From Celerinatantimonas yamalensis (GTDB lineage Bacteria; Pseudomonadota; Gammaproteobacteria; Enterobacterales; Celerinatantimonadaceae): a DNA stretch of 64,000 nucleotides. Shown here one piece after another: positions 35,962-44,864 of the stretch. The stretch lies in the NCBI RefSeq assembly GCF_046054155.1, contig NZ_JBEQCT010000001.1:248001-312000 (forward strand). Direction: 5' to 3'. A program made the translations under genes and the position numbers. How positions within the stretch are numbered: position 1 is the stretch's first letter; each line of letters begins with the position of its first letter. The notes beneath the pieces are model-generated. The model saw nothing but the letters and a program-made list of their open reading frames with translations, ran no database searches and was not told where the DNA came from.

Positions 35962-37151
35962 TTATACTCCTCCCGATGGGCAAACATATCAGCAACTTGG
36001 AAGATATCTTTATCCCCCCGGCCAGACAAATTAACGACCAGTAATTGTTCTTTTTCTGGGTGTTGATGGATCATTTTTAATGCATAAGCGAGCGCATGGG
36101 ATGATTCCAGCGCGGGGATAATCCCTTCATGACGAGACAACTCTTCGAAAGCACTGAGCGCTTCGTCATCAGTGACTGAAACATAATCGGCGCGGCCAAT
36201 GCTGTTCAAATAAGCATGTTGTGGCCCAACCGATGGAAAATCAAGACCAGCGGAAACGGAATAAGACTCTTCAATTTGCCCTTCACTGTCTTGCATCAAT
36301 AACGAACGCATGCCAAAGAAAATTCCTTCTCGGCCATGTTTAAGTGGTGCGCCGTGTTGACCGGTTTCAATCCCTTTGCCCGCTGGTTCTACGCCAATGA
36401 GGCGTACACTTTCGTCAGGGATAAAATCATTAAACAGACCAATAGCGTTGGAGCCGCCGCCCACGCAAGCGATCAATGCATCGGGCAAGCGCCCCTCATG
36501 AGCGAGTATCTGTTGCTTGGCTTCTTCCCCGATCATTTTTTGAAATTCCCGGACAATTGTTGGAAAGGGGTGAGGGCCCGCTGCCGTCCCCAGCATATAG
36601 TGACTGGTTTCATAGCTTCCAGACCAATCACGCAGCGCCTCATTGCAGGCATCTTTGAGAGTGGATGAGCCACTATGTACTGGAATTACCTCAGCACCCA
36701 TCAGCTTCATCCGAAAAACATTGGGTTTTTGCCGCTCCATATCTTTGGCACCCATATAGATGCGGCATTTTAAGTTCATCAGTGCACAGGCTAAAGCCGT
36801 GGCAACCCCATGCTGGCCTGCCCCTGTTTCAGCGATAACTTCGGTTTTACCCATTCGTTTGGTGAGTAACGCTTGCCCTAATACCTGATTGGTTTTATGG
36901 GCACCACCGTGCAATAAATCTTCGCGTTTTAAATACAGTTTTGTGTTTGTGCCTTGGGTGAGATTACGACACAGCGTCAGTGGTGTTGGGCGTCCCGCAA
37001 ACTCATTGAGCAACGTTTGAAACTCTTGTGCAAATTCAGGATCTGTTTGCGAATCGATAAATGCTTGTTCCAGCTGATCAAGGGCTGGTAGTAAAATTTG
37101 CGGAACATATTGTCCGCCAAATTCACCAAAATAACGTTCTAATTTACTCAT
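35958..37151 (-). CDS. trpB: Tryptophan synthase beta subunit
   Basis: 397 residues, exactly the family length. Condenses indole and serine with PLP to give tryptophan. The Schiff-base Lys86 is in HGGAHKTNQV, and the glycine-rich phosphate-binding loop CVGGGSNAIG is near residue 231. The start is set at MSKLERYFGEFGGQYVPQ, which matches other gammaproteobacteria, with AAAGAGAG upstream; an in-frame ATG five codons earlier is less likely. It starts 15 bp after trpC(F). Confidence 0.98.
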   Translation of the reverse strand: MSKLERYFGEFGGQYVPQILLPALDQLEQAFIDSQTDPEFAQEFQTLLNEFAGRPTPLTLCRNLTQGTNTKLYLKREDLLHGGAHKTNQVLGQALLTKRMGKTEVIAETGAGQHGVATALACALMNLKCRIYMGAKDMERQKPNVFRMKLMGAEVIPVHSGSSTLKDACNEALRDWSGSYETSHYMLGTAAGPHPFPTIVREFQKMIGEEAKQQILAHEGRLPDALIACVGGGSNAIGLFNDFIPDESVRLIGVEPAGKGIETGQHGAPLKHGREGIFFGMRSLLMQDSEGQIEESYSVSAGLDFPSVGPQHAYLNSIGRADYVSVTDDEALSAFEELSRHEGIIPALESSHALAYALKMIHQHPEKEQLLVVNLSGRGDKDIFQVADMFAHREEYK

Positions 37152-37166
37152 AACACTCTCTTTCAA

Positions 37167-38546
37167 TTAATAATGGCGCAACGAGCGAAAAACTGCTGCG
37201 AGTTTGTTTGCGTCTTTTTGTCCCACTGATGATTCAACACCTGAGTTAACATCAAGTCCCAGTGCGCCCAGCTGTGATGCTTGGGCAATATTATCAGGGC
37301 CCAATCCACCGGCTAGCATCGCTTGGCTGACGATCCCATCGACTAATGTCCAATCAAAACTTTGCCCGGTGCCGCCACTTTGCGCGCCACACTGGCAGTC
37401 AAATAAGGTGCGATCGGCGCTTTGGCATAACGCTGGGCGTTGCTCGCTGACGCCAACGGCTTTCCAGATCTGACAATGAACGGGCAGCGTTTGACGCAGA
37501 GCACTGATATACGCATCTGACTCTTGGCCATGCAACTGCACCACAGCTAGTTGCAATTGCTTCTGGGTTTCGATGATTTGTGCCATAGGCGCATCGACAA
37601 ATACTCCGACATAGTTCAGTGGTGCAGCTTGAATAATCAGTGCAGCGCTTGCCAGACTCAGAGCGCGAGGTGATTGTTCAGCAAAAATCAAACCTCCATA
37701 AACAGCGCCCGCTTGGTAGGCGTTTTGCGCATCGATAGGGCGGGTTAATCCACACACTTTATGTTCACCGAGGATCATTTTGCGACAAGCCATCTCAATG
37801 TCGCTTTGCTCCATAATGGAACTGCCCACTAAAAAGGCATTCACCTTCGGGCTCAAACGACGCACATCTTGGTTGGTGTAGATCCCTGATTCTGACACAA
37901 TGATACGATCGGCTGGGATGTGTACAGCTAACTTTTCGGTGCGAGTTAAATCAATTGACATATCGCGTAAGTCGCGGTTATTAATGCCAATAACCGGTGC
38001 ATCTAGCGCGATGGCTCGATCAAGTTCGGCTTGATTACTCACTTCAGTCAGATAGTCCAAACCCAATGAGCGCGCCACATCAGCTAGGGACTGATACAAC
38101 TCATCATCGAGCACTGAGAGCATTAGCAAGATGACATCGGCTTGATAAAAGCGTGCTAAATAGACCTGATATGGATCGATGAAAAAATCTTTACACAAAA
38201 TAGGCTGGTGGGCATGCTGGCGCACAATGGGTAAAAATTCGTGGCTGCCTTGAAAGTATTTTTCATCGGTGAGTACAGAAATAGCCGCTGCATGACGGTT
38301 ATAAACACGGCTAATTGCAACGAGATCAAACTGCTCACGAATTTGTCCTTTGGACGGAGATGCTTTTTTACATTCTAAAATAAATTGCGTGTCCGATTGC
38401 GTTAACGCATCGACAAAACTGCGATCGCTCAATGTGAGTTGGTCTTTAAATGATGCCAGTGGCTGTTGTTGTTTGCGTGCGGCTACCCACGTTAGCTTAT
38501 CGGCCACAATTTGATCTAAAATAGTCCCAGTTTCTCGGATGATCAC
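37167..38546 (-). CDS. trpCF: Bifunctional indole-3-glycerol-phosphate synthase / phosphoribosylanthranilate isomerase
   Basis: 459 residues, two TIM barrels fused. N-terminal TrpC: ILECKKASPSKGQI (catalytic Lys and Glu region), DEKYFQGS, ILCKDFFIDPYQ and VSESGI. C-terminal TrpF: HKVCGLTRPIDAQNAYQAGAVYGGLIF (catalytic Cys) and LAGGLGPDNIAQA. This fusion is typical of Enterobacterales, Vibrio and Shewanella. It overlaps the trpD stop by ATGA. Confidence 0.97.
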   Translation of the reverse strand: MIIRETGTILDQIVADKLTWVAARKQQQPLASFKDQLTLSDRSFVDALTQSDTQFILECKKASPSKGQIREQFDLVAISRVYNRHAAAISVLTDEKYFQGSHEFLPIVRQHAHQPILCKDFFIDPYQVYLARFYQADVILLMLSVLDDELYQSLADVARSLGLDYLTEVSNQAELDRAIALDAPVIGINNRDLRDMSIDLTRTEKLAVHIPADRIIVSESGIYTNQDVRRLSPKVNAFLVGSSIMEQSDIEMACRKMILGEHKVCGLTRPIDAQNAYQAGAVYGGLIFAEQSPRALSLASAALIIQAAPLNYVGVFVDAPMAQIIETQKQLQLAVVQLHGQESDAYISALRQTLPVHCQIWKAVGVSEQRPALCQSADRTLFDCQCGAQSGGTGQSFDWTLVDGIVSQAMLAGGLGPDNIAQASQLGALGLDVNSGVESSVGQKDANKLAAVFRSLRHY

Positions 38547-39547
38547 TGACTTTTCTCCGCAAGTTGACGAACCAATGCCAATGGTCGTGCTGAGCGCATC
38601 TCAGTGAGCGCGAGTTCAGTGCCTTCAGATAGCGTACTTACTTTACCGGCTAATTTTAATAATAAGGCGACATTAACCGCCACTGCATTTAAGTGGGCTG
38701 GATGGCCTTTACCTTGCAATAGTTGCTCGCTAATTTGGCGGTTTTGCTCAGGTGTTCCACCTTCGAGTTCACTAATACTTGCTATTTCGACCCCAAAATC
38801 ACTCGGTGTAAGTTGATAGTACTCAATGCTGTCACCGTTAACTTCTGCCACATCAGTCGCGCCATGTAAGGCAACTTCATCAAGACCATCACCGTAGATG
38901 ACCATGACCTTTTTCATCCCCATTTGTTGGAATGTCTCAGCGACCGGTTTGAGTAGGTTTTTATCATAAACCCCCATGATTTCCATGGTCGGATGGGCAG
39001 GGTTAATGAGTGGCCCCAATACGTTAAATAAAGTACGGGTTTTAAGAATCTTACGGATCGGCATGGCATGGCGAATACCCTGATGGTATTGCGGTGCATA
39101 CAAAAAGCAGACGTTGAGATCATCAAGGCACTGACGAGCTGTTTGTGCAGACATCTCAATATTGATTCCCAGCGCGGCTAAAAGATCGGACGAGCCTGAT
39201 TTGCTCGACACGCTGCGGTTACCATGTTTGGCAACTTTGACGCCAAGGCTTGCGGCGACAAAGGCGGCTGTTGTTGAAATATTAATGGTGTTATAGCCAT
39301 CACCACCGGTGCCTACAATATCGGCGAACTCATAATCAGGTGTTGGAAATGGTGCCGCATTAGCCAATAACGCCTGTGCGGCGCCAGCAATCTCTACGGA
39401 CGTTTCACCTTTGATTTTAAGTGCTACCAATAAGGCACTGATGAGCACAGGATCCATTTCACCTTTGACGATCTGATCGAAAACCTGTTGGCTTTGCGCC
39501 AACGAAAGATCGTCGCCTTGATAAAGTATTTCTAAAAGTTCGTTCAT
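38543..39547 (-). CDS. trpD: Anthranilate phosphoribosyltransferase
   Basis: 334 residues, stand-alone TrpD (in Escherichia coli it is fused to TrpG). Joins anthranilate with PRPP. IVGTGGDGYNTINIST (PRPP/anthranilate motif), KHGNRSVSSKSGSSD and VYDKNLLKPVAE with the DE magnesium motif DGLDEVAL are visible. The start at MNELLEILYQG uses the ATGA overlap with the trpG stop; a longer frame would extend into trpG. Confidence 0.97.
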   Translation of the reverse strand: MNELLEILYQGDDLSLAQSQQVFDQIVKGEMDPVLISALLVALKIKGETSVEIAGAAQALLANAAPFPTPDYEFADIVGTGGDGYNTINISTTAAFVAASLGVKVAKHGNRSVSSKSGSSDLLAALGINIEMSAQTARQCLDDLNVCFLYAPQYHQGIRHAMPIRKILKTRTLFNVLGPLINPAHPTMEIMGVYDKNLLKPVAETFQQMGMKKVMVIYGDGLDEVALHGATDVAEVNGDSIEYYQLTPSDFGVEIASISELEGGTPEQNRQISEQLLQGKGHPAHLNAVAVNVALLLKLAGKVSTLSEGTELALTEMRSARPLALVRQLAEKSQ

Positions 39548-40146
39548 ACTACGTTGTCCTCCGATTGACATGTGACCCAGTCCAGTGTTTGTTGTAAGAG
39601 TTTTTCACCTTGGCAAGTGAGAATTGATTCGGGATGAAATTGAAAGCCAATGGTGCGATCTGCGCTGTTGAACACGGCCATTGGCAAGCCTGCAAAGTGT
39701 GCACAGACAGTTAAAGTCTCAGGCACTTGGGTCGCAACCAATGAGTGATAGCGAGCGACCGGCAGTGGATGACTCAAGCCTCGGAACATGCGCTGACCGT
39801 CATGTTCAATGGCTGAAGCTTTACCATGGATCGTTTCTGGAGCGCGTTCAATTTTGCCGCCATAGTATTCGACTAAAGCTTGATGACCGAGGCAGATCCC
39901 AATTATTGGGATCTCGGCTTTACATAATCCGATAAGCTCTAACATACAACCCGCTTGGCGAGGATTTCCCGGACCTGGTGAGAGTACTAAAACGGGGTCA
40001 TCACTTTGCTGAAGCTGCGCTTTGATGGTGGCTGCGGGTAGGTTATTGCGGTAAATTTTGACCGGATAGCCCATCGCGCGAAATTGATCCACTAAGTTAT
40101 ATGTAAATGAATCAAAGTTATCGAGTAAGAAAATAGTTTTAGCCAC
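39544..40146 (-). CDS. trpG: Anthranilate synthase component II (glutamine amidotransferase)
   Basis: 200 residues, class I amidotransferase that supplies ammonia to TrpE. Cys85 is in IIGICLGHQAL, with the His-Glu pair in FQFHPESILT. The N-terminal LLDNFDSFTYNLVD is characteristic, as is LSPGPGNP. It is a separate gene, not fused to trpD, unlike Escherichia coli. It overlaps trpE by eight bases and trpD by four. Confidence 0.97.
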   Translation of the reverse strand: MAKTIFLLDNFDSFTYNLVDQFRAMGYPVKIYRNNLPAATIKAQLQQSDDPVLVLSPGPGNPRQAGCMLELIGLCKAEIPIIGICLGHQALVEYYGGKIERAPETIHGKASAIEHDGQRMFRGLSHPLPVARYHSLVATQVPETLTVCAHFAGLPMAVFNSADRTIGFQFHPESILTCQGEKLLQQTLDWVTCQSEDNVV

Positions 40147-41719
40147 GAGACACCTCCGCTAATGTTGAGCCATGTGCACAGGCAATCGCATTAATGACCG
40201 CGGCTGCTTTGGTACGCGTTTCATCTGCTTCTGCTTGGGGAATCGAATCATAAACTACACCTGCGCCCGCTTGAATTTGCGCCACCCCATCTTTGACAAA
40301 AGCTGAGCGGATCACAATGCAGGTATCCATACTGCCATTGCCGGTGAGATAACCGACCGCACCGCCGTAGCTGCCACGTCGTTTGCCCTCATGTTGGCGA
40401 ATAAGCTGAGCGGCACTAATTTTGGGTGCCCCTGTTAATGTGCCCATATTCATGCTGGCTTGATAGGCATGTAGCGCATCGAGATCGTCACGTAACGTGC
40501 CTACCACGCGAGACACTAAGTGCATTACATGGCTATAGCGATCAACTTTAAGCAGATTAGCCACATGGCGACTGCCTGGATTACTAATTCGAGCCACATC
40601 ATTGCGGGCTAGATCGACCAACATTAGATGCTCGGCGGTTTCTTTTTTATCCATCCGTAATTCCAATTCCAGCCGACCATCAAGATCTAAATTAAGTGTC
40701 CCATCGGGATTGCGGCCGCGAGGGCGAGTCCCAGCGATGGGATAAATTTCTACTTGGCGGCTGTCATGCGAGTATTTGATGGCACTTTCTGGCGATGCCC
40801 CAAACATGGCAAATTCGGGATCGTTTAAAAAAAACATATAGGGGCTGGGATTATTCTGTTTGAGCTGACGATATGCAGCGAGGTTATTCGGACACTCTAA
40901 ATAGAAACAACGAGAGGGAACAACCTGAAAAATGTCGCCATTGATGATCGACTCTTTGAGCTTAGCGACCATCGTGCCATATTGCGCATCACTTAAATCA
41001 GTAGTGACTTTCCCGTGATACGCGCTTATTTGCTCTGTTACCGGCATGGTTGGGTTTTGGCAGGCTTCACGCAGCGCTGCAAAACGACTGTTGAGCGTAA
41101 GCCGATATTCGGGGTGATTGCCAAACAGACTTCCGATTAATTCGCTGCGCTGGGTTTGATGGTCGATAATGAGCAAGGTTTCGGCTAAATAAAACTGAAA
41201 GTCTGGCAGTTGATTATCCCCCTTGGCGACGTCTAGCAGTTGCTCAAAGCTGGCAATAAAATCGAAACTAAAAGCGCCCCCAATAAATAGTCCCTCAGGA
41301 TGAGTGGCCAGCGGGCCATATAAGCTAATTAATTCGCGCAGGGCCGTCACCGGGGATAATGCTTTTAAACGGCTATCTTCATCAAGATCGGGCGCTGGGC
41401 GAGGGAAGTCGAGGGTGAGACGGGTTTGGCTGCAATCACTGATGAGGCTTGGAATAAAGTGTTCAGCCAGCACTGCTACCACTTGTTTACCATTATCAGT
41501 CATGGCTTGAAAACAAACTTGCCGACCATGGCAGGTAATTTTGACGGCACAATCGAGTAGTATCAAACTTTTTAAATCAGCCTTGCTGTCAATTTCTGCC
41601 GATTCTAGTAAGACGCTCTCTTGCTGCGAATGGTATAATTGTTGGTAGAGTGCCAAAGGATCATCAACATAATTGACCTGTTCAATAATATTGGTCAGTG
41701 ATGGTTTATGTCCCGTCAT
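40139..41719 (-). CDS. trpE: Anthranilate synthase component I
   Basis: 526 residues. Converts chorismate and ammonia to anthranilate, the committed step. The tryptophan feedback motif LLES lies at residues 37-40, with Ser40 as in enterobacterial TrpE. The chorismate-binding core includes DIFQVVPSRCF, PIAGTRPRG, EHLMLVDLARNDV and GTLTGAPKISA. First structural gene of the operon, 81 bases downstream of the leader peptide and after the attenuator. Confidence 0.98.
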   Translation of the reverse strand: MTGHKPSLTNIIEQVNYVDDPLALYQQLYHSQQESVLLESAEIDSKADLKSLILLDCAVKITCHGRQVCFQAMTDNGKQVVAVLAEHFIPSLISDCSQTRLTLDFPRPAPDLDEDSRLKALSPVTALRELISLYGPLATHPEGLFIGGAFSFDFIASFEQLLDVAKGDNQLPDFQFYLAETLLIIDHQTQRSELIGSLFGNHPEYRLTLNSRFAALREACQNPTMPVTEQISAYHGKVTTDLSDAQYGTMVAKLKESIINGDIFQVVPSRCFYLECPNNLAAYRQLKQNNPSPYMFFLNDPEFAMFGASPESAIKYSHDSRQVEIYPIAGTRPRGRNPDGTLNLDLDGRLELELRMDKKETAEHLMLVDLARNDVARISNPGSRHVANLLKVDRYSHVMHLVSRVVGTLRDDLDALHAYQASMNMGTLTGAPKISAAQLIRQHEGKRRGSYGGAVGYLTGNGSMDTCIVIRSAFVKDGVAQIQAGAGVVYDSIPQAEADETRTKAAAVINAIACAHGSTLAEVSRG

Positions 41720-41740
41720 ATTTTTCTCCCGCCATATAAT

Positions 41741-41768
41741 AAAAAAGCCCGCATTTAATGCGGGCTTT
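41741..41768 (-). terminator. trp operon attenuator terminator
   Basis: Minus-strand 11-bp stem AAAGCCCGCAT/ATGCGGGCTTT followed by a T run. Its 5' arm (CCCGC) can pair instead with GCGGG at 41806-41810 in the end of the leader peptide, forming an antiterminator; that segment can also pair with the preceding CACACTC. This is the classical attenuation layout. Confidence 0.92.
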
Positions 41769-41800
41769 ATGGAATTTGGTTGTTATCTATGCACAACAAA

Positions 41801-41866
41801 TCACACCCGCGTAAAAGGAGTGTGCCACCACCAGATAATTGCCATGTTGAAGTGGATTGTTGTCAT
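41801..41866 (-). CDS. trpL: trp operon leader peptide TrpL with three tandem tryptophans
   Basis: 21 codons: MTTIHFNMAIIWWWHTPFTRV. The three consecutive UGG codons are the sensor: when charged tRNA-Trp is scarce the ribosome stalls there and the antiterminator forms. AGAGAG lies a few bases before the ATG. The peptide is followed by the attenuator and then trpE. Confidence 0.93.
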   Translation of the reverse strand: MTTIHFNMAIIWWWHTPFTRV

Positions 41867-41895
41867 GTTTAATCTCTCTTAATTTGATACCATTA

Positions 41896-41924
41896 GTTAA
41901 ACGGAAAATGGTAATTAAAGTCAA
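41896..41924 (-). promoter_or_regulatory. trp operon promoter with possible TrpR operator
   Basis: Minus-strand TTGACT (41919-41924), 17-bp spacer, TTTAAC (41896-41901). A 7-bp inverted repeat TACCATT/AATGGTA spans the -10, and GTTTAACTA resembles a TrpR half site, although the left half is degenerate. TrpR control is inferred. Confidence 0.65.
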
Positions 41925-41944
41925 GTGATAATTAATGGAGAGTT

Positions 41945-42871
41945 ATGAAAATTGATTTGCATTGTCATACCACAGCTTCAGATGGTGGGTTAACGCCTAA
42001 AGAGCTGGTGTTGCGAGCAGAGAATATGCAAGTTGATTATCTGGCGATTACCGACCACGATACCACAGCGGCCATTGAGCCTGCTCGGCAAGCGGCCAAG
42101 CGTGTGCAAATTATTGAAGGAGTTGAAATTTCAACCCAGTGGCAAGGGTTTGATATTCATATTGTGGGTCTAGGCTTTGCGCTCGAGCATCAAGTGTTGC
42201 AAAATGCGCTGCATGAACAGCGATTAAAACGTGACAGCCGTGCCCGTGAAATCAGTATTCGTTTAGCTAAACGCGGAATTGAACCGGTGTATGCTGATGC
42301 ACTAACACTTGCCCAAGGCGGATCGGTGACCCGAGCCCATATTGCCCAAGTATTGGTGAACCGAGGTAAGGTTAAATCATTTACTCAAGTATTTAACCAA
42401 TATATGACCCGGGGAAAACCTGGATATGTGCCGAATCAATGGATGAGTATGGCGCAGGCTGTGGCATTATTACATCAAGCAGGCGGGGTTGCGGTGTTAG
42501 CGCACCCTTTAAACTATCAACTATCGAATAAGTGGGTTCGGCGACTGGTTAGCGAATTTGCTGATGTTGGTGGGGATGCAATTGAAGTGGGGATGCCACA
42601 GCTAAAACCGGATCATCAACGCTGGTTAGTCGATTTAGCCAATCAACATCAATTATTGGCATCGGTTGGCTCTGATTTTCATCGACCAATGCCGTGGCGG
42701 GAGTTGGGACGCTATTTGGCGCTTCCCGAAACCGTCTCACCTGTCTGGCAGCAATTTTTGCCAGACTATGACATAAAAACAAAAGGGGAATGTCATGAGT
42801 CAATATTTTCAGGTTCATCCCGAGAACCCGCAGTCTCGATTAATGAGTCAAGCTGCCGCCATCATTCTTGA
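41945..42871 (+). CDS. rnm: PHP-domain 5'-3' exoribonuclease, TrpH/RNase AM
   Basis: 308 residues. PHP phosphoesterase: DLHCHTTASDG, ITDHDTTAA, EGVEIST and late GSDFH supply the metal-binding residues. Escherichia coli YciV (RNase AM) trims 5' ends of rRNA precursors and degrades short RNAs. It is divergent from trpL as in Escherichia coli. The last ~25 residues (after KTKGE) are read from the start of yciO in another frame, a 77-base overlap that lengthens the tail beyond the family norm. Confidence 0.93.
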   Translation: MKIDLHCHTTASDGGLTPKELVLRAENMQVDYLAITDHDTTAAIEPARQAAKRVQIIEGVEISTQWQGFDIHIVGLGFALEHQVLQNALHEQRLKRDSRAREISIRLAKRGIEPVYADALTLAQGGSVTRAHIAQVLVNRGKVKSFTQVFNQYMTRGKPGYVPNQWMSMAQAVALLHQAGGVAVLAHPLNYQLSNKWVRRLVSEFADVGGDAIEVGMPQLKPDHQRWLVDLANQHQLLASVGSDFHRPMPWRELGRYLALPETVSPVWQQFLPDYDIKTKGECHESIFSGSSREPAVSINESSCRHHS

Positions 42872-43415
42872 AGGGGGGGTTGTCATTTACCCGACCGATT
42901 CAGGTTATGCGATCGGATCGCTCGCGGGCGATAAGCAGGCCTTAGCACGCATTATTCGGATCCGGCAACTCGATCCGCATCATCATTTAACGTTGATGTG
43001 TCGTGATTTGTCCGAACTGTCGGTCTATGCTCGCGTTGAAAATAGTGTTTTTCGTTTGTTACGTAATAATACGCCGGGGCCGTATACATTTATCTTGCGT
43101 GGGACCAAAGAAGTGCCGCGGCGCTTACTCAACGAGAAACGTAAAACGATTGGTTTGCGTGTTCCTGATTCACCGATCGCATTAGCATTGTTAGATGCCG
43201 TCGGCGAGCCAATGCTCTCAGGGAGCTTGATTTTACCCGGTAATGATTTTGCAGAGTCTGACCCCGAAGTGATTCGCGACAAGCTGGAAAAACAAGTCGA
43301 TCTCATTATTGATGGTGGGATCGTGGGTGAGCAACCGACGACAGTGGTTGATTTATCTGATGATGAAGTGGTGATTCTGCGCCATGGGCATGGTGATGTG
43401 TCACCGTTTCAATGA
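42795..43415 (+). CDS. yciO: YciO, Sua5/YrdC-family protein
   Basis: 206 residues with the YrdC-like RNA/ATP-binding fold: GGVVIYPTDSGYAIG, IRIRQLDPHHHLTLMCRDLSELS and GPYTFILRGTKEVPRRL. Relatives TsaC/Sua5 make threonylcarbamoyl-AMP for t6A tRNA modification; YciO itself is thought to have a weaker or different activity. It starts inside the rnm tail and is followed by scpA, a conserved order. Confidence 0.93.
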   Translation: MSQYFQVHPENPQSRLMSQAAAIILEGGVVIYPTDSGYAIGSLAGDKQALARIIRIRQLDPHHHLTLMCRDLSELSVYARVENSVFRLLRNNTPGPYTFILRGTKEVPRRLLNEKRKTIGLRVPDSPIALALLDAVGEPMLSGSLILPGNDFAESDPEVIRDKLEKQVDLIIDGGIVGEQPTTVVDLSDDEVVILRHGHGDVSPFQ

Positions 43416-43425
43416 GGAATAATGC

Positions 43426-44283
43426 TTGAGTGATCAAAGCAATTTACCCTTTGATGAGGCTCATCATCAGCTTATTTTTGCCACGGTTAATGGTGAACCG
43501 TGGCTTGATACACCCACTGATCTCTATATTCCACCCGATGCATTAGAGATTATTTTAGAGCGTTTTGAAGGGCCGCTTGATCTATTGCTTTATCTGATTC
43601 GCCGTCAAAAACTGAATATTATCGAGTTGCCAGTTTTAGAGATTACGCGCCAATATATGAATTATGTCTCAACCATGGCCGCGTTAAAACTTGAATTGGC
43701 AGCAGAGTATCTGGTGATGGCAGCGTTATTAGCTGAGATTAAATCTCGGATGTTGTTGCCTAAGCCACCTGATTCAGATGACGATGAAGAAGATGATCCA
43801 AGGGCGATATTGATTAGGCGTCTACAAGAATATGAATTGTATAGAAATAGCGCCGAACAAGTCGATGCATTGCCTCGTTGTGAGAGAGACATCTATGTGG
43901 CCACCCTGGATAAACCCGATGATTTACCGCGTGCGGTGCTTTATCCTGATGTAGACTTAAGTGAACTCGTTGCGGCGCTATCGAGGGTGATCCAACATGC
44001 CGAGCAATTTGAGCGCCATGAAGTGAGCCGACAAAAACTCTCGACACGGCAACGAATGAGCGATATTTTAGCGCGCCTTGAAGCGGGTGTGTTGTATGAC
44101 TTTGTAGCACTGTTTGATATAAAAGAAGGGCGCATGGGGGTGATTGTTACCTTTATGGCTATTTTAGAGCTTACAAAGAACCGCTTAATTAGGTGTTTAC
44201 AAAATCAGCCGTTATCGCCCATTCAGGTGACACTATACGAAGCCGACGAAACAATGGCAGTTGAGGTCGAGCATGGCCAATAG
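43426..44283 (+). CDS. scpA: Segregation and condensation protein A
   Basis: 285 residues. Kleisin-like subunit that with ScpB and SMC-type ATPases shapes and segregates chromosomes. ILERFEGPLDLLLYLIRRQKLNIIELPVLEITRQYM is the characteristic N-terminal block, followed by MAALLAEIKSRMLLP and an acidic linker; the C-terminal winged-helix part contains VVTFMAILELTKN. The start is a TTG with GAGGA seven bases upstream; the nearby ATG is out of frame and soon stops. The last 11 bases overlap scpB. Confidence 0.95.
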   Translation: MSDQSNLPFDEAHHQLIFATVNGEPWLDTPTDLYIPPDALEIILERFEGPLDLLLYLIRRQKLNIIELPVLEITRQYMNYVSTMAALKLELAAEYLVMAALLAEIKSRMLLPKPPDSDDDEEDDPRAILIRRLQEYELYRNSAEQVDALPRCERDIYVATLDKPDDLPRAVLYPDVDLSELVAALSRVIQHAEQFERHEVSRQKLSTRQRMSDILARLEAGVLYDFVALFDIKEGRMGVIVTFMAILELTKNRLIRCLQNQPLSPIQVTLYEADETMAVEVEHGQ

Positions 44284-44836
44284 TGGCGATAAACTGAATT
44301 TAATTCAATTGGTGGAAGCGGCACTGTTCGTCGCAGGACGGCCATTAACCATCAGCGATCTGCAACAGACTGTTTTAGCACAGTTTAAGATAGCTAAAGG
44401 ACAGGTCGTGATGATTTTGGATGAATTGGCGAGCCGTTATCAGCACAGTGGGTTGGAATTGCGTGAGGTCGCAAGTGGCTGGCGTTTTCAAGCCAAAAGT
44501 GAGTTTGCCGAGCATTTATCGATGCTTTGGCAAGAGAAACCACCCCGTTATAGCCGCGCATTACTTGAAACGTTAACGATTATTGCTTATCGCCAACCAG
44601 TCACGCGCGGCGAAATTGAGTCGATACGCGGGGTGGCTGTTAGTTCCTCGATCGTGAGTACTCTCAAAGAACGAGATTGGGTACGTGAAGTGGGCCACAA
44701 AGAGGTCCCTGGACGACCAGCATTGCTGGCAACGACCCCTAAATTTTTAGATTATTTTAACTTAAAGAGTCTCGAAGAATTGCCCGAGTTGGATCAATCT
44801 TTACTTGAAAAAATTCCTCAGGACTTTCAGACTTAG
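44273..44836 (+). CDS. scpB: Segregation and condensation protein B
   Basis: 187 residues, two winged-helix domains. QLVEAALFVAGRPLTISDLQ and LETLTIIAYRQPVTRGEIESIRGVAVSS are the family landmarks. The ATG at 44273 has GAGG six bases upstream; an in-frame TTG 12 bases earlier is less likely. Overlap with scpA points to coupled translation and stoichiometric production of the complex partners. Confidence 0.95.
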   Translation: MANSGDKLNLIQLVEAALFVAGRPLTISDLQQTVLAQFKIAKGQVVMILDELASRYQHSGLELREVASGWRFQAKSEFAEHLSMLWQEKPPRYSRALLETLTIIAYRQPVTRGEIESIRGVAVSSSIVSTLKERDWVREVGHKEVPGRPALLATTPKFLDYFNLKSLEELPELDQSLLEKIPQDFQT

Positions 44837-44864
44837 CGCAATTTCATAAGTGGATCATATTTAC

